Below are positions 17,627 to 26,235 of a stretch of DNA of 64,000 nt, piece by piece. The position numbers were made by a program, and so were the translations under genes. Under the pieces are notes generated by a model. It was not told where the DNA came from. It saw nothing but the letters and a program-made list of their open reading frames with translations, and did not search any database. Each line of letters begins with the position of its first letter. Within the stretch, counting starts at the first letter, position 1. The stretch comes from Pontibacterium sinense (GTDB lineage: Bacteria; Pseudomonadota; Gammaproteobacteria; Pseudomonadales; Balneatricaceae), in assembly GCF_015209595.1 (NCBI RefSeq), contig NZ_JADEYS010000013.1:1-64000 (forward strand), read 5' to 3'.

Positions 17627-17956
17627 ATGAATACCAAAATTGTTGAGGTAGTTGAAAAACTACGTACCAGTGGAGAGGATGCTGGGATGCACTGCGATCT
17701 GTCGAGTTCGTCAGTGAAAAACGTAAAAACGCCGATCCCAACCGAACTGTATGACCAGCTCAGAACGATGGAGTTGGTGTATAACAAAGATATGAGCTGT
17801 ATCGCAGCAGAATTGTTGGAAGTGGCGTTCCGCGAAGCACTGGAATGCTTTACCGAAGAGGAACTGGATCAATTAGAAACAGTGCGTAAATCTGTCGAGA
17901 AAGATGAGGTGCTCAGGCATCTGGAAGATCAGCGTTATGACGCTGGTTGTACTTGA
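17627..17956 (+). CDS. Conserved hypothetical protein, possible ribbon-helix-helix fold
   Basis: I do not recognise a named family. The 109-residue protein has a short disordered start, then VKTPIPTELYDQLRTMELVYNK followed by a helix (SCIAAELLEVAFREAL). The pattern of one beta strand and two helices is reminiscent of ribbon-helix-helix regulators, but this is a weak guess. The C-terminal third is highly acidic and helical. A strong AGGAGG lies upstream of the ATG, supporting translation. It is followed by a long hairpin terminator. Confidence 0.65.
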   Translation: MNTKIVEVVEKLRTSGEDAGMHCDLSSSSVKNVKTPIPTELYDQLRTMELVYNKDMSCIAAELLEVAFREALECFTEEELDQLETVRKSVEKDEVLRHLEDQRYDAGCT

Positions 17957-17968
17957 TTTGAACCCTCT

Positions 17969-18010
17969 TTTGCGATGTGGCGTATTCATTTGACAGGCCA
18001 CATCGCAAAG
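17969..18010. terminator. Terminator between convergent genes
   Basis: TTTGCGATGTGGC and GCCACATCGCAAA form a perfect 13-base stem with a 16-base loop. It lies between the stop of the hypothetical gene and that of the MFS gene. Confidence 0.7.
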
Positions 18011-18029
18011 CACCTTTAGTGCACGACTC

Positions 18030-19235
18030 TTAGCTGGTCTGATCCTGTAACAAGGGCTTGAAGTAAAGCATCCCCATCAGGGGGCCTGGTACAAGTATTA
18101 GAAAAAGCCACTGGTCAGGTAGTACACCCACCAATGCTTCCATCGCCTGCAGGCTTACGATCGAAATACTGAAACCGATACAGTTCACCATGGTCAATGC
18201 TGAACCGGCCAGCTGGGGCGGTGCATTGACCGCATTCAGTGCAGAAAATTGCGGGGAGTCACCCGCCACCGCGACACCCCAAATCACAAGTGCTAATAGA
18301 AAGGCTTCCACGGGCAGTAGAAAGATCAATGGTGATAACAGGCAACAGATCCCGGATACAGACAGCTGAATACCAGCTACCGGTGGCGGGCCTATGCGTG
18401 GCGTGAGCAAACCTCCTCCTGCGCACCCGATGCTACCGGCCGCGATAATCAGGAAGCTCCACAATGAGACCGGTAATGGGTCGATCTGGTGCCATTCCTG
18501 ATAGGCGACAAGCCACAGTGGTACAAACGCCCAGAATGTATAGAGCTCCCACATATGGCCAAAGTAACCACAGGCGGATGCACGAAAATTCCGTTGTCGA
18601 AATGCGTCGATCAGCGCACGTGGATGCAGTTCACCCGCAACAGGGCGATTGGGACCATCTCCGAGCAGTGTCCAGATGATTAAGCCGCCGATGACCGCTG
18701 AAGCAGACGTAGTTTGAATCACTGTTTGCCACGGCCAGTCCTGTCCCAGCGCCCTTACCAAATGGGGGAATGCGGTGCCCAGTACTAGTGCGCCGACGAG
18801 AAAGCCCAGGGCCATTCCTAATCCCTTAGGATACCAGCTGACGGCTATTTTCATCCCGACGGGATAGATGCCTGCAAGAAAAAAGCCGACGAGAAAACGA
18901 GCAATCAGGACACCGGAGTACTGATCGCTGACCCAAACCACACTGTAGTTAGATAGTGCAGCCAGAGCACTGCTAATCATAAAGACCCGACTGGGAGCAA
19001 AGCGGTCGGCGATCGCAAGGGCGGCAAACGTGAAAGTGCCCACGATAAAACCCAATTGTACGGCAGTGGTGATATCTGCAGGTGTCTGACCATCGCCCAA
19101 GGCTTTGGCTAAGGAGGGCATAACCGCATTGGCAGCAAACCAGACGGACGATGCGAAAAGGGTCGATAGCGCCAGCAGGGGCAGCACGTGTAGCGGGGTG
19201 CGGTAATCGGATAATACCCTGTCCATTACATCCAT
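18030..19235 (-). CDS. MFS transporter
   Basis: A 401-residue polytopic membrane protein of the major facilitator superfamily, with about twelve hydrophobic segments. LFASSVWFAANAVMPSLAKALG begins helix 1; ADRFAPSRVFMISSALAALS covers the loop 2-3 region, and LVGFFLAGIYPVGMKIAVSWYPKGLGMALG is the helix 4-5 region. The substrate cannot be assigned. The N-terminal half resembles nitrate/nitrite or cyanate-type porters more than drug exporters, but not decisively. It is a single gene, convergent with the preceding one. Confidence 0.82.
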   Translation of the reverse strand: MDVMDRVLSDYRTPLHVLPLLALSTLFASSVWFAANAVMPSLAKALGDGQTPADITTAVQLGFIVGTFTFAALAIADRFAPSRVFMISSALAALSNYSVVWVSDQYSGVLIARFLVGFFLAGIYPVGMKIAVSWYPKGLGMALGFLVGALVLGTAFPHLVRALGQDWPWQTVIQTTSASAVIGGLIIWTLLGDGPNRPVAGELHPRALIDAFRQRNFRASACGYFGHMWELYTFWAFVPLWLVAYQEWHQIDPLPVSLWSFLIIAAGSIGCAGGGLLTPRIGPPPVAGIQLSVSGICCLLSPLIFLLPVEAFLLALVIWGVAVAGDSPQFSALNAVNAPPQLAGSALTMVNCIGFSISIVSLQAMEALVGVLPDQWLFLILVPGPLMGMLYFKPLLQDQTS

Positions 19236-19877
19236 TTGCCTGATAGTGAGTTTTTAAACGAGTTTTAGGTTCTACTACGCTCATTCTACCATGCGGGGTG
19301 GTCTCGGGAGGCCGGGGAAGTGGTGAGTAAAGGAAATAGAGGTGTAAAGCGGATGTTACAGTCATGAAAGGGATTTATTAGATAAGAATGTGTGTGTACA
19401 AAAATTCACCAGCAGTAACGTTATGTTTTTGTGCGGTTTTTAGGGAGCGGGATAAGTAAGTGCAAAAAAATGCAATCAAACAGCAAAATAATCCCAATTG
19501 TTAAGCTGGGTTAACGCTAGGGTTGAGACAAGCAGAAATTAAATGTGCATATCAACCTGAACCACTGTGCTATGCCTCCTGTGGTGAGAACCTAGGGTAA
19601 ACGGAAGGACCGGTAGAGTGAGGGTGGAAGCGAAAATGGCTAAAGGTGATGTTGAGTCTGATTGTGAAGGTGCCAGGTATAGGTGCTTTCAAATAAAGTA
19701 CCGATAGGGTGTGGGGCCGTTCCTGATGAACGGCGCGTAGAACCCCAATCTCCCTTCGACCTCACAGATCGTGTCACACCGGTGACGGGTGAGGCCGCAG
19801 TTGACTGCATGTCGATGCCGTCAGGTTACTTCGATTGTATCGGTTGATACGCAGTGTACTTATCGGGAATGGTGATC
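19236..19877. other. Long intergenic region with strong hairpins
   Basis: There is no convincing ORF in 640 bases. The second half contains GCCGTTC/GAACGGC (19716-19734) and a nested hairpin with outer CCTCAC/GTGAGG and inner GTCAC/GTGAC (19760-19794). It lies directly upstream of an exported-protein gene, so it may be a structured leader or a small RNA. It does not match a riboswitch that I know. Confidence 0.45.
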
Positions 19878-20939
19878 ATGTTATTACTACAGTACTTGTT
19901 CCTGACGGTTATGGCTTCTTTTTCGGGGCGTCTATGCTCCGATGAGCGCCGTGTCATGATGTCAAAATGTGTACGGCACATTACGTTAGGTAAGGTGTTG
20001 CCGGGTGACTCTGTACATCGGATATTGTATTTCGATAATCCGACTGACCGACCACTCAAAGTTCGCAGTGTTCAGCTGACACCACCGCTCGTAGCCCATG
20101 ATGTGACGCAAACCGTTGCTGCAGGGGGTGTCGGTGAATTCACATTGGGATTGGCAGATCAGCGTTCGTTAGGGCCTTATGGCGGAACAATAAAAGTTCA
20201 CTTTTACGAAGACTCTGTTGCACCGGTTGAATTTACGGTAGATGGATTTTTTGTACCTCCTATCGAATTCAAACCGTACTCGGAGTTTTTCGTCGCAACA
20301 GATTTAGGGCACTCTGAGCAGGCAACCATCGAAATTATCAATCACCAGTCGCAGCCATTATTTATCTCGGACACGGAGCATGGGAGTAACCGCTTTGATG
20401 TAAACGTCGCTACGCTGGTGCCGGGTGAGCATTATGCGGTGACACTGACGTTAAGCGGTATTAAACCCGGGGCTAAACTCAGTGAGCCGGTTTATCTGAA
20501 GACCGGAGAGGGCGAAGGTGCGTCGATGACGCTGACGGCCAATACCTGGATTAGGGAGCGTGTTTATACCTTTCCTGAAAGAGTCGACATGAGCCGATTG
20601 CCACTGTCGCTCACTAAAGATCAGAAAATCGTAGATGCATTAACCCAGAGATTAATGGTGTACCGGAAAGGCAGTGGTGACTTTGAAATCACGGTGAGCA
20701 CCGATTTAGACAATATCCAGATTCATTCTGAGCGACTTCCCGAAGGGGATCGCTACCAGTTGATGATTCGGTATTTGCCGGATAAAACTCAAGTCGGGGA
20801 CTTCAGTGGTGAGGTGAAAATTCAGACGAATGATGATCAGATACCAGAGCTTTGCGTACCTATCAAAGGGTGTCTTTTTGCGCGAGATCGAAGGGCACAG
20901 CAGGAGCGACGGGATAAAAACAACAGGGGCCGCTCCTGA
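19878..20939 (+). CDS. Exported protein with DUF1573-like repeats
   Basis: The protein starts with a hydrophobic segment (MLLLQYLFLTVMASFSG), probably a signal anchor or signal peptide. The segment VLPGDSVHRILYFDNPTDRPLKVRSVQ at about residues 40-70 resembles the Ig-like DUF1573 unit; similar beta-rich units follow (GHSEQATIEIINHQSQPLFI and the final VGDFSGEVKIQTNDDQIPEL). It ends in a very basic tail. DUF1573 proteins are periplasmic or surface structural proteins of unclear role. The start is uncertain: ATG at 19869 or GTG at 19854 are alternatives; 19878 has GGGA ten bases upstream. Confidence 0.65.
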   Translation: MLLLQYLFLTVMASFSGRLCSDERRVMMSKCVRHITLGKVLPGDSVHRILYFDNPTDRPLKVRSVQLTPPLVAHDVTQTVAAGGVGEFTLGLADQRSLGPYGGTIKVHFYEDSVAPVEFTVDGFFVPPIEFKPYSEFFVATDLGHSEQATIEIINHQSQPLFISDTEHGSNRFDVNVATLVPGEHYAVTLTLSGIKPGAKLSEPVYLKTGEGEGASMTLTANTWIRERVYTFPERVDMSRLPLSLTKDQKIVDALTQRLMVYRKGSGDFEITVSTDLDNIQIHSERLPEGDRYQLMIRYLPDKTQVGDFSGEVKIQTNDDQIPELCVPIKGCLFARDRRAQQERRDKNNRGRS

Positions 20940-20960
20940 CGTAGGTTAACGCCTTAACCG

Positions 20961-21536
20961 TTAACCGAATGGCGAGACGCCGATCAGCATGCGGTGGAGA
21001 TGTAACGCAAAGACCACGTAAAGTCCGATACCGACAACCAGTGCAATCACATCGTTCATTGCCTTTTTAGGTGCGCTTGGCACAACGCGCTGTGGACGGC
21101 GCTTAAGCGAGATTCGCACCAGCACGGCCCAAATCAGAAAACTACCAAACAGCAAAATCTCAGCGACTCGACCGTTTACCAGCAGGTGGGATAAAGCCCA
21201 CAGTTTGGTCGCAACCAGCATCGGGTGCTTGGTAATGGATTGGATCCGCCCAGGTAGGTAGGTGGCCAGCAGGAGAGGAAATACCGGCAGCATTAACAGC
21301 GCCACCAGATGCCCCATCCACTGTGGTGTAGTGTAAAGAAATTCAGAGGTCAGACGGGCTTCACCGTATCCCTTGATGATCAGCAAAAAGCCTGCCAGTG
21401 ATATCAGGGCGTAGAGCGCTTTCCAGGTCAGTTCACCGACCTGTTTGGTGGTACGGTCACGCCATTGATGATTCACCACAGAAATCATGTGTGGGATAAA
21501 AAACAGTACCAGTCCGAGAATAAGCAGATCCATCAT
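20961..21536 (-). CDS. NnrU family membrane protein
   Basis: It is a 191-residue integral membrane protein with about five or six helices. LFFIPHMISVV near the N-terminus, the tripartite GYGEAR, and SITKHPMLVATKLWALSHLLVNG in the middle are signatures of the NnrU family. Founding members are linked to denitrification (nitric oxide reductase clusters); many others lie in unrelated settings, as this one seems to. The HPML...HLL region resembles isoprenylcysteine methyltransferase-like membrane enzymes. Its function here is unknown. Confidence 0.85.
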   Translation of the reverse strand: MMDLLILGLVLFFIPHMISVVNHQWRDRTTKQVGELTWKALYALISLAGFLLIIKGYGEARLTSEFLYTTPQWMGHLVALLMLPVFPLLLATYLPGRIQSITKHPMLVATKLWALSHLLVNGRVAEILLFGSFLIWAVLVRISLKRRPQRVVPSAPKKAMNDVIALVVGIGLYVVFALHLHRMLIGVSPFG

Positions 21537-21628
21537 GCGGGTCCTTTGGTTTTGGGTCCCCCCTAGTATATGTGAACTAGAAGACAGATCTATTGCCCGG
21601 AGAAATAAACCTGTCTTTTTTGAACGAC

Positions 21629-22630
21629 TTAAAACATGTAGTGGAAGAGAGCACCTGCCATTATCGCCATGCTAAAGATCACGATGAGGAAGGCGATAAT
21701 CATCGGTGATTTGAACATCGATTTGAGCAGGATGACTTCAGTCAGGCTGGCGCCTGCGCTGCCAATGATTAATGCCATAATGGCTCCCATTCCCATCCCT
21801 TTGGTGGCGAGTACCGAGGAGAGAGGAATCACGGCTTCAGCTCGAATGTAGAGTGGCACGCCAATGACTGCTGCAACAGGAATGGCGAGTGGATTGTCTG
21901 CCCCCGCATATTGCGCAATCATGTCGGCAGGCATGAAACCATAAGTGAATGAGCCGATGGCAATGCCCAGCAGAAGGTAGGGCAATACCTTAGTGAACTG
22001 ACTCCAGGTTTCTGCGCCGATCCTTTTCCAGCGATTATCGACGACTGGCAAGCTCGCCACGCCGTTGCATGAAACAGAGATGCTATCTGAACTGCCAGAT
22101 CTTTCATCACTGACACTGCATGATGGCGCTGAAGATGAGGTCGGTTTTTCACTCCCGCAACCGGTATTTGCGGAGCAGCTTCCCACGGGTTTGTCTCCGA
22201 ACACCTCAGGTCGAATGTATCGTGCGAAGTTTAGTCTCTCCAGCAGGTATCCGGCGACAACGGACACGCTTAAAGCAACGGTAGCGTATGCCAGTGTGAC
22301 CTCTAGCCCAAATGTCGCGAGGAACAATCCGATAATGATTGGGTTGAGCAGCGGTGATGTGAATAGAAACACAACGGTGGGGCCAAATCCGGCCTTGGCT
22401 TTTAGCAGTCCGGTTAGCATCGGAATGGTCGAACAACTGCAAAATGGTGTAATCCCACCCAGGACTGCGGCAGAAAAGTAACCTTTACCACTTTTCGCGC
22501 TGAGGATGCCTTGTATTTTTTTTGCCGGGATAAATTCCTGCAGGACACCCACAATAAAGCTGATCACCAGAAATAGCGCCGTGAGCTCCACCCCAAGAAA
22601 GGCGAACATCCCCAGAGCATCGTTGAGCAT
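21629..22630 (-). CDS. ArsP_1-type permease (DUF318), probable metalloid or organoarsenical exporter
   Basis: A 333-residue permease with about eight membrane helices in two halves. The conserved GGITPFCSCSTIPMLTGLLKA in the first half, with its CxC, and PLYIRAEAVIPLSSVL in the second are typical of ArsP-like proteins. The halves are joined by a soluble loop (about residues 150-215) unusually rich in cysteine and serine (GSCSANTGCG, SCSVSDERSGSS, VSCNGV), which could bind a soft metal or metalloid. The divergent ArsR gene supports metalloid-responsive control. Start chosen at the ATG at 22630. The real substrate is not shown by sequence. Confidence 0.8.
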   Translation of the reverse strand: MLNDALGMFAFLGVELTALFLVISFIVGVLQEFIPAKKIQGILSAKSGKGYFSAAVLGGITPFCSCSTIPMLTGLLKAKAGFGPTVVFLFTSPLLNPIIIGLFLATFGLEVTLAYATVALSVSVVAGYLLERLNFARYIRPEVFGDKPVGSCSANTGCGSEKPTSSSAPSCSVSDERSGSSDSISVSCNGVASLPVVDNRWKRIGAETWSQFTKVLPYLLLGIAIGSFTYGFMPADMIAQYAGADNPLAIPVAAVIGVPLYIRAEAVIPLSSVLATKGMGMGAIMALIIGSAGASLTEVILLKSMFKSPMIIAFLIVIFSMAIMAGALFHYMF

Positions 22631-22654
22631 AGAAATGAATTCGTTAGATATTTT

Positions 22655-22686
22655 ATAATTCCATGTTTGTAGAAATATGGAATTAT
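22655..22686. promoter_or_regulatory. Candidate ArsR operator (perfect inverted repeat)
   Basis: ATAATTCCAT, a 12-base spacer, then ATGGAATTAT, centred in the divergent spacer between the permease and arsR genes. The 10-base perfect arms and the location suit an ArsR-family dimer repressing both genes. Confidence 0.6.
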
Positions 22687-22715
22687 TCTGACTCAAGAGT
22701 CTTTGTGGCGTCAAG

Positions 22716-22739
22716 TTATTTCTAGTATTATCGAAATAA
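22716..22739. promoter_or_regulatory. Second inverted repeat upstream of arsR
   Basis: TTATTTC and GAAATAA, separated by 10 bases, lie 23 bases before the arsR start. It may be a second regulator site overlapping the arsR promoter. Confidence 0.45.
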
Positions 22740-22761
22740 GAATGGCAGGAAGGAAGATGAA

Positions 22762-23064
22762 ATGCAGATCGAAATCGCTGCAAAACGCCTGGCTGAATTG
22801 GGTCATGCCACCCGTCTGGAAATCTTTCGCTATCTGGTCAAAGGCGGTAAGACCGGTGTTCCGGTGGGAGAGATTCAATCGGCTTTAGGTGTACCAGGTT
22901 CAACGCTGTCCCATCATATTACACGGCTGGTGAATGTGGGATTGGTGGTCCAGCGTCGGGAAGGCCGTACATTATATTGTGTGCCTCAATATACGGAGTT
23001 GGATGCGCTGGTCGCTTTCCTGCAAGATGAGTGCTGCATCAACGAAACGACGGACAGTACATAA
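22762..23064 (+). CDS. ArsR/SmtB-family transcriptional regulator
   Basis: A 100-residue winged-helix repressor. AAKRLAELGHATRLEIFRYLVKGG is the typical first half, and the recognition region is VPGSTLSHHITRLVNVGLV, with EGRTLYC as the wing. The metal-sensing CxC of arsenite ArsR in the recognition helix is absent. Cysteines near the C-terminus (DECCIN) and in the wing (LYCVPQ) could instead form the sensing site. It is divergent from the ArsP-like permease, with inverted repeats in between. GGAAGG upstream of ATG serves as the ribosome binding site. Confidence 0.87.
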   Translation: MQIEIAAKRLAELGHATRLEIFRYLVKGGKTGVPVGEIQSALGVPGSTLSHHITRLVNVGLVVQRREGRTLYCVPQYTELDALVAFLQDECCINETTDST

Positions 23065-23170
23065 ATTTTCAGTGATGAGTTGAGCAAAACAGTAAAAACG
23101 ACGTCCAATGAATTGCCGCACGTGGTCTTGCATGTGCAGTTCTAGTTTGGCTTCGAGAAGGAGATGAACC

Positions 23171-23620
23171 ATGTTGAAATGGGGTGATGTACTGGGGCTA
23201 GCCGACAACGGTAACCTGGCACCTGATCATAAAGTTGTTAAAACGGATGCAGAATGGCGCGCGCAATTGGCCCCGGATGAGTATCGTGTTACCCGCCAAA
23301 GTGGCACTGAGCGGGCGTTTAGTTCAGAGATGTGCAGTCTGTTTCAGCCCGGTATTTACGCGTGTGTTTGCTGTGGTACCCGCTTGTTTGATGCCAATGA
23401 AAAGTTTGAGTCCGGTACGGGGTGGCCGTCGTTTACCCAGCCACTGACGGACAATGTGATCGCCTATCATGGTGATAATTCGCTGGCGTCACGCCGCATC
23501 GAAACAGTCTGCAATACGTGTGATGCGCATTTGGGACATGTGTTTCCTGATGGGCCGGAACCGAGTGGATTACGTTACTGCATGAACGCAGTAGCGCTTA
23601 AGAAAGTAGAAGGACAGTGA
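23171..23620 (+). CDS. msrB: Peptide methionine-R-sulfoxide reductase
   Basis: It repairs the R form of methionine sulfoxide in proteins. The zinc site is formed by CVCC (residues around 58-61) and CNTC (around 117-120). GTGWPSF and HLGHVF are family signatures, and the catalytic cysteine lies in RYCMNAVAL near the end, where RYCIN is more usual. The length of 149 residues is slightly long because of an N-terminal LADNGNLAP extension. It is coupled to msrA, which starts three bases after its stop. Confidence 0.93.
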   Translation: MLKWGDVLGLADNGNLAPDHKVVKTDAEWRAQLAPDEYRVTRQSGTERAFSSEMCSLFQPGIYACVCCGTRLFDANEKFESGTGWPSFTQPLTDNVIAYHGDNSLASRRIETVCNTCDAHLGHVFPDGPEPSGLRYCMNAVALKKVEGQ

Positions 23621-23623
23621 GCC

Positions 23624-24163
23624 ATGAGTAATAGCCAAACAGAGATTGCAACCTTTGGTGGTGGATGCTTCTGGTGTACTGAAGCGATCTTCCAAAACCT
23701 GCGTGGTGTAAAGACGGTGGCGAGTGGATACAGCGGCGGCCAGATTAAGAATCCGTGTTACCGCGAGATCTGCACCGGAACGACCGGCCACGCTGAAGTC
23801 ATTCAAATAGAGTTTGATCCGGCGGTCATCAGTTATGAAGACCTGTTACGTGTTCACTTCGGCACCCATGATCCTACGACTCTGAACCAGCAAGGCGCGG
23901 ATCGTGGCACGCAATACCGCAGTGTGATCTTGCCGCATGATACTCAACAGCAAGAAAGCGCAGAGAAAATTCGCGCGGAAGCACAGGCTGACTTTAGTGA
24001 TGCAATCGTCACGACTGTTGAGCCGTTTCAGACATTCTACAAAGCAGAAGACGGACATCAGAATTACTATCAAGAGAACTCCGGTGCAGGGTATTGCCAG
24101 ATGGTGATTAGTCCAAAATTACAAAAGCTCCGGGCCCGTTATAGCGATAAGCTGAATACCTGA
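23624..24163 (+). CDS. msrA: Peptide methionine-S-sulfoxide reductase
   Basis: MsrA repairs the S form of methionine sulfoxide; with msrB it covers both stereoisomers. The catalytic motif GGCFWCTE is at residues 13-20, followed by SGYSGG, the H-A-E-V-I-Q segment and HDPTTLNQQGADRGTQYRS. A resolving cysteine is likely the one in GAGYCQM. It has 179 residues and no signal peptide, so it is cytoplasmic. GTGAGCC precedes its start, and it forms an operon with msrB. Confidence 0.93.
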   Translation: MSNSQTEIATFGGGCFWCTEAIFQNLRGVKTVASGYSGGQIKNPCYREICTGTTGHAEVIQIEFDPAVISYEDLLRVHFGTHDPTTLNQQGADRGTQYRSVILPHDTQQQESAEKIRAEAQADFSDAIVTTVEPFQTFYKAEDGHQNYYQENSGAGYCQMVISPKLQKLRARYSDKLNT

Positions 24164-24318
24164 GCTGCTGTACCGGGTCGACGTGTGAGGGTGGTCTATA
24201 TCGGAAATAGATTCGACCCTCAAAAATTTTCTAATATGGAAAAGGAAGAACTGTTCATTAGTAATTTCGAAAGAACAACATGAACATTTAAGTATTTGTA
24301 TCGGAAAAGGATAGCGGA

Positions 24319-25287
24319 TTGAATACTCAAGAGATGTTGGAAATACACAAAAAAGTTGTGATTTCATTGATGGGAGAAGACTGGTTTTCGAAACCAAAGT
24401 ATCGGATTGATCATCATCCCGCTTATAAAGTGTTTGCAATAGCAGATCAGCTTCAAATTCAGCAGAATATATTGCGTTTCCCTGATAATGAAGAGTTAAT
24501 TTACTCACTATGTGGCGTTCTTTTAGATTTGGATGTCCTTGTACGATGCAGTGGTACGCCGGTCCATATGACAGACCTTGAAAAGCTTGTACTTAGTGAT
24601 TTCTCAAACTTTGGCGATGAGCAAGTTCGTTCCAGAATTAGATCTGGAGTACATGATCCAGGTATCTATCTAAGCCTTCAAACTGAGTTAAACCTTGCTT
24701 CATGGGCTAATTCGAAAGGCTTTTCGGTAACTCCTTATGAAGAAAATAGTTTCCCTGACTTTAGATTAGACGGACAAGGATTAGAGCTGCCCTGTTTAGT
24801 GGAATGCAAAAAACTCTTAGATACAGTAAGTCTTAAGCGAATATCAAAGATTATTGTTAAAGCCAATAAGCAAATAAAGGCTGTCGGGATCAATTGTTTT
24901 GGTCTTGTGGTGATTGATGCATCTCTTTTTATTCCTGATCTCCAAGGAAAGGTTGCGAGTGAGCGATTAAAGGAATTAGAAGTCGAGATACAGCATGCTA
25001 TATCGAGAAGTAATAGCGCGGTGAGTGCAGTGTTGTTGGTTTGGTTAGAGAGATCGATGACAATCCATAACTCAGGTTATGTAGAAGCCTGTTTGAAGCG
25101 CAATCAACTTCTTATTCATCATGGTAAGCCTATCAAGGCTCTACCGGAGTCGATGAAATTTGATGGTTATGTTAATGAAGTCTGTATGGGTATAAAGACG
25201 CAGAAAAGAATGATGATTGGCCGAAACAATCCCTGTATATGTGGTAGCAATAAAAGATATAAGCATTGCTGCGGTTCTTTGCAGTAA
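24319..25287 (+). CDS. SEC-C zinc-finger protein with a PD-(D/E)XK nuclease-like core
   Basis: No named gene is recognised. The 322-residue protein ends in a SEC-C metal-binding motif (NPCICGSNKRYKHCCG, residues 304-319). In the middle, a helix with Glu123 is followed by a strand with Pro146-Asp147 (SFPDFRL) and a strand with Glu162-x-Lys164 (LVECKKL). This order and spacing match a PD-(D/E)XK nuclease site, as in restriction endonuclease-like folds. A helical N-terminal domain comes first. The gene is visibly more AT-rich than its neighbours and ends in a repeat-like hairpin, suggesting horizontal transfer. Defence or DNA repair is possible, but the nuclease reading is inference. Confidence 0.6.
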   Translation: MNTQEMLEIHKKVVISLMGEDWFSKPKYRIDHHPAYKVFAIADQLQIQQNILRFPDNEELIYSLCGVLLDLDVLVRCSGTPVHMTDLEKLVLSDFSNFGDEQVRSRIRSGVHDPGIYLSLQTELNLASWANSKGFSVTPYEENSFPDFRLDGQGLELPCLVECKKLLDTVSLKRISKIIVKANKQIKAVGINCFGLVVIDASLFIPDLQGKVASERLKELEVEIQHAISRSNSAVSAVLLVWLERSMTIHNSGYVEACLKRNQLLIHHGKPIKALPESMKFDGYVNEVCMGIKTQKRMMIGRNNPCICGSNKRYKHCCGSLQ

Positions 25288-25336
25288 AAGGGGACGGATC
25301 TATCAGCGCGTTAGCGATAACAGGTCCGTCCCCTTT
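25287..25336. terminator. Terminator / repeat-like hairpin after the SEC-C gene
   Basis: AAAGGGGACGGA and TCCGTCCCCTTT form a perfect 12-base stem around 26 bases. It separates convergent SEC-C and thiG genes. The AAAGGGGAC arm resembles that at 11708 and elements often seen as interspersed repeats in marine gammaproteobacteria. Confidence 0.7.
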
Positions 25337-25361
25337 ATAGCGATATCGGTGTGACTCCGGC

Positions 25362-26165
25362 TTACTTGGAGCCGATCAGTCCTTCCATCGGTGAAGACGC
25401 AGTAGCATAAGATTTACGTGGCATACGACCTGCCAGATAACCCTCGCGGCCACACTCAACCGCTTTGCGCATCGCTTGTGCCATGAGGACAGGGTTCTGT
25501 GCATGAGCAATGGCACTATTCATCAAGACACCTTCACAACCCAGTTCCATCGCCAGTGTTGCGTCGGAAGGGGTGCCCACACCCGCATCCACGATGATTG
25601 GAACGTTGGCGTTTTCCAGAATCAATTTGATGTTATTCGGGTTACAGATACCCAAGCCAGAGCCGATCGGCGCACCCAATGGCATGACGGCAACACAGCC
25701 CATCTCTTCCAGACGTTTCGCAACCAGCGGATCATCGCTGGTGTAAACCATGACCTTAAAACCGTCTTTGATCAGGGTTTCGGCAGCAGCCAGCGTTTCC
25801 GTCACGTTTGGATATAAAGTTTTGTCATCACCCAGTACTTCCAGCTTCACCAGATCGTGGCCGTCCAGTAGCTCACGAGCGAGCCGGCAAGTACGTACGG
25901 CTTCGTCTGCGGTGTAGCAAAATGCGGTGTTCGGCAGGATGGTGTATTTCTCTGGTGATACGACATCCAGCAGGTTGGGCTCACCCGGGTTCTGGCCGAT
26001 GTTCGTGCGGCGCAGGGCAACGGTGACGATCTCTGCACCACTGGCTTCGATGGCTTGCTGTGTCTCAGCCATGTCTTTGTATTTGCCGGTACCCACCATC
26101 AGGCGAGAGTTAAAGCTGCGGCCAGCGACGATCATCGGATCGTTAAGGGAAATCTCTGTAGTCAT
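25362..26165 (-). CDS. thiG: Thiazole synthase
   Basis: ThiG forms the thiazole phosphate ring of thiamine from deoxyxylulose phosphate, dehydroglycine and ThiS thiocarboxylate. Its TIM barrel is recognised by [16 protein letters not shown], and [12 protein letters not shown]; the Schiff-base lysine is in LVKLEVLGD, and the phosphate site is [10 protein letters not shown] with [11 protein letters not shown]. It has 267 residues; I start at MTTEISL (26165), five codons inside a longer frame. ThiS lies 70 bases upstream on the same strand. ThiE, ThiD and ThiH/ThiO are not adjacent. Confidence 0.92.
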   Translation of the reverse strand: MTTEISLNDPMIVAGRSFNSRLMVGTGKYKDMAETQQAIEASGAEIVTVALRRTNIGQNPGEPNLLDVVSPEKYTILPNTAFCYTADEAVRTCRLARELLDGHDLVKLEVLGDDKTLYPNVTETLAAAETLIKDGFKVMVYTSDDPLVAKRLEEMGCVAVMPLGAPIGSGLGICNPNNIKLILENANVPIIVDAGVGTPSDATLAMELGCEGVLMNSAIAHAQNPVLMAQAMRKAVECGREGYLAGRMPRKSYATASSPMEGLIGSK

Positions 26166-26235
26166 GCGTATTACCTGCACTCAAAGGCTCTTTACGAGCG
26201 GGGTTTAGGGCTGCGGAAGGGGCTGGGCAGGAGCC

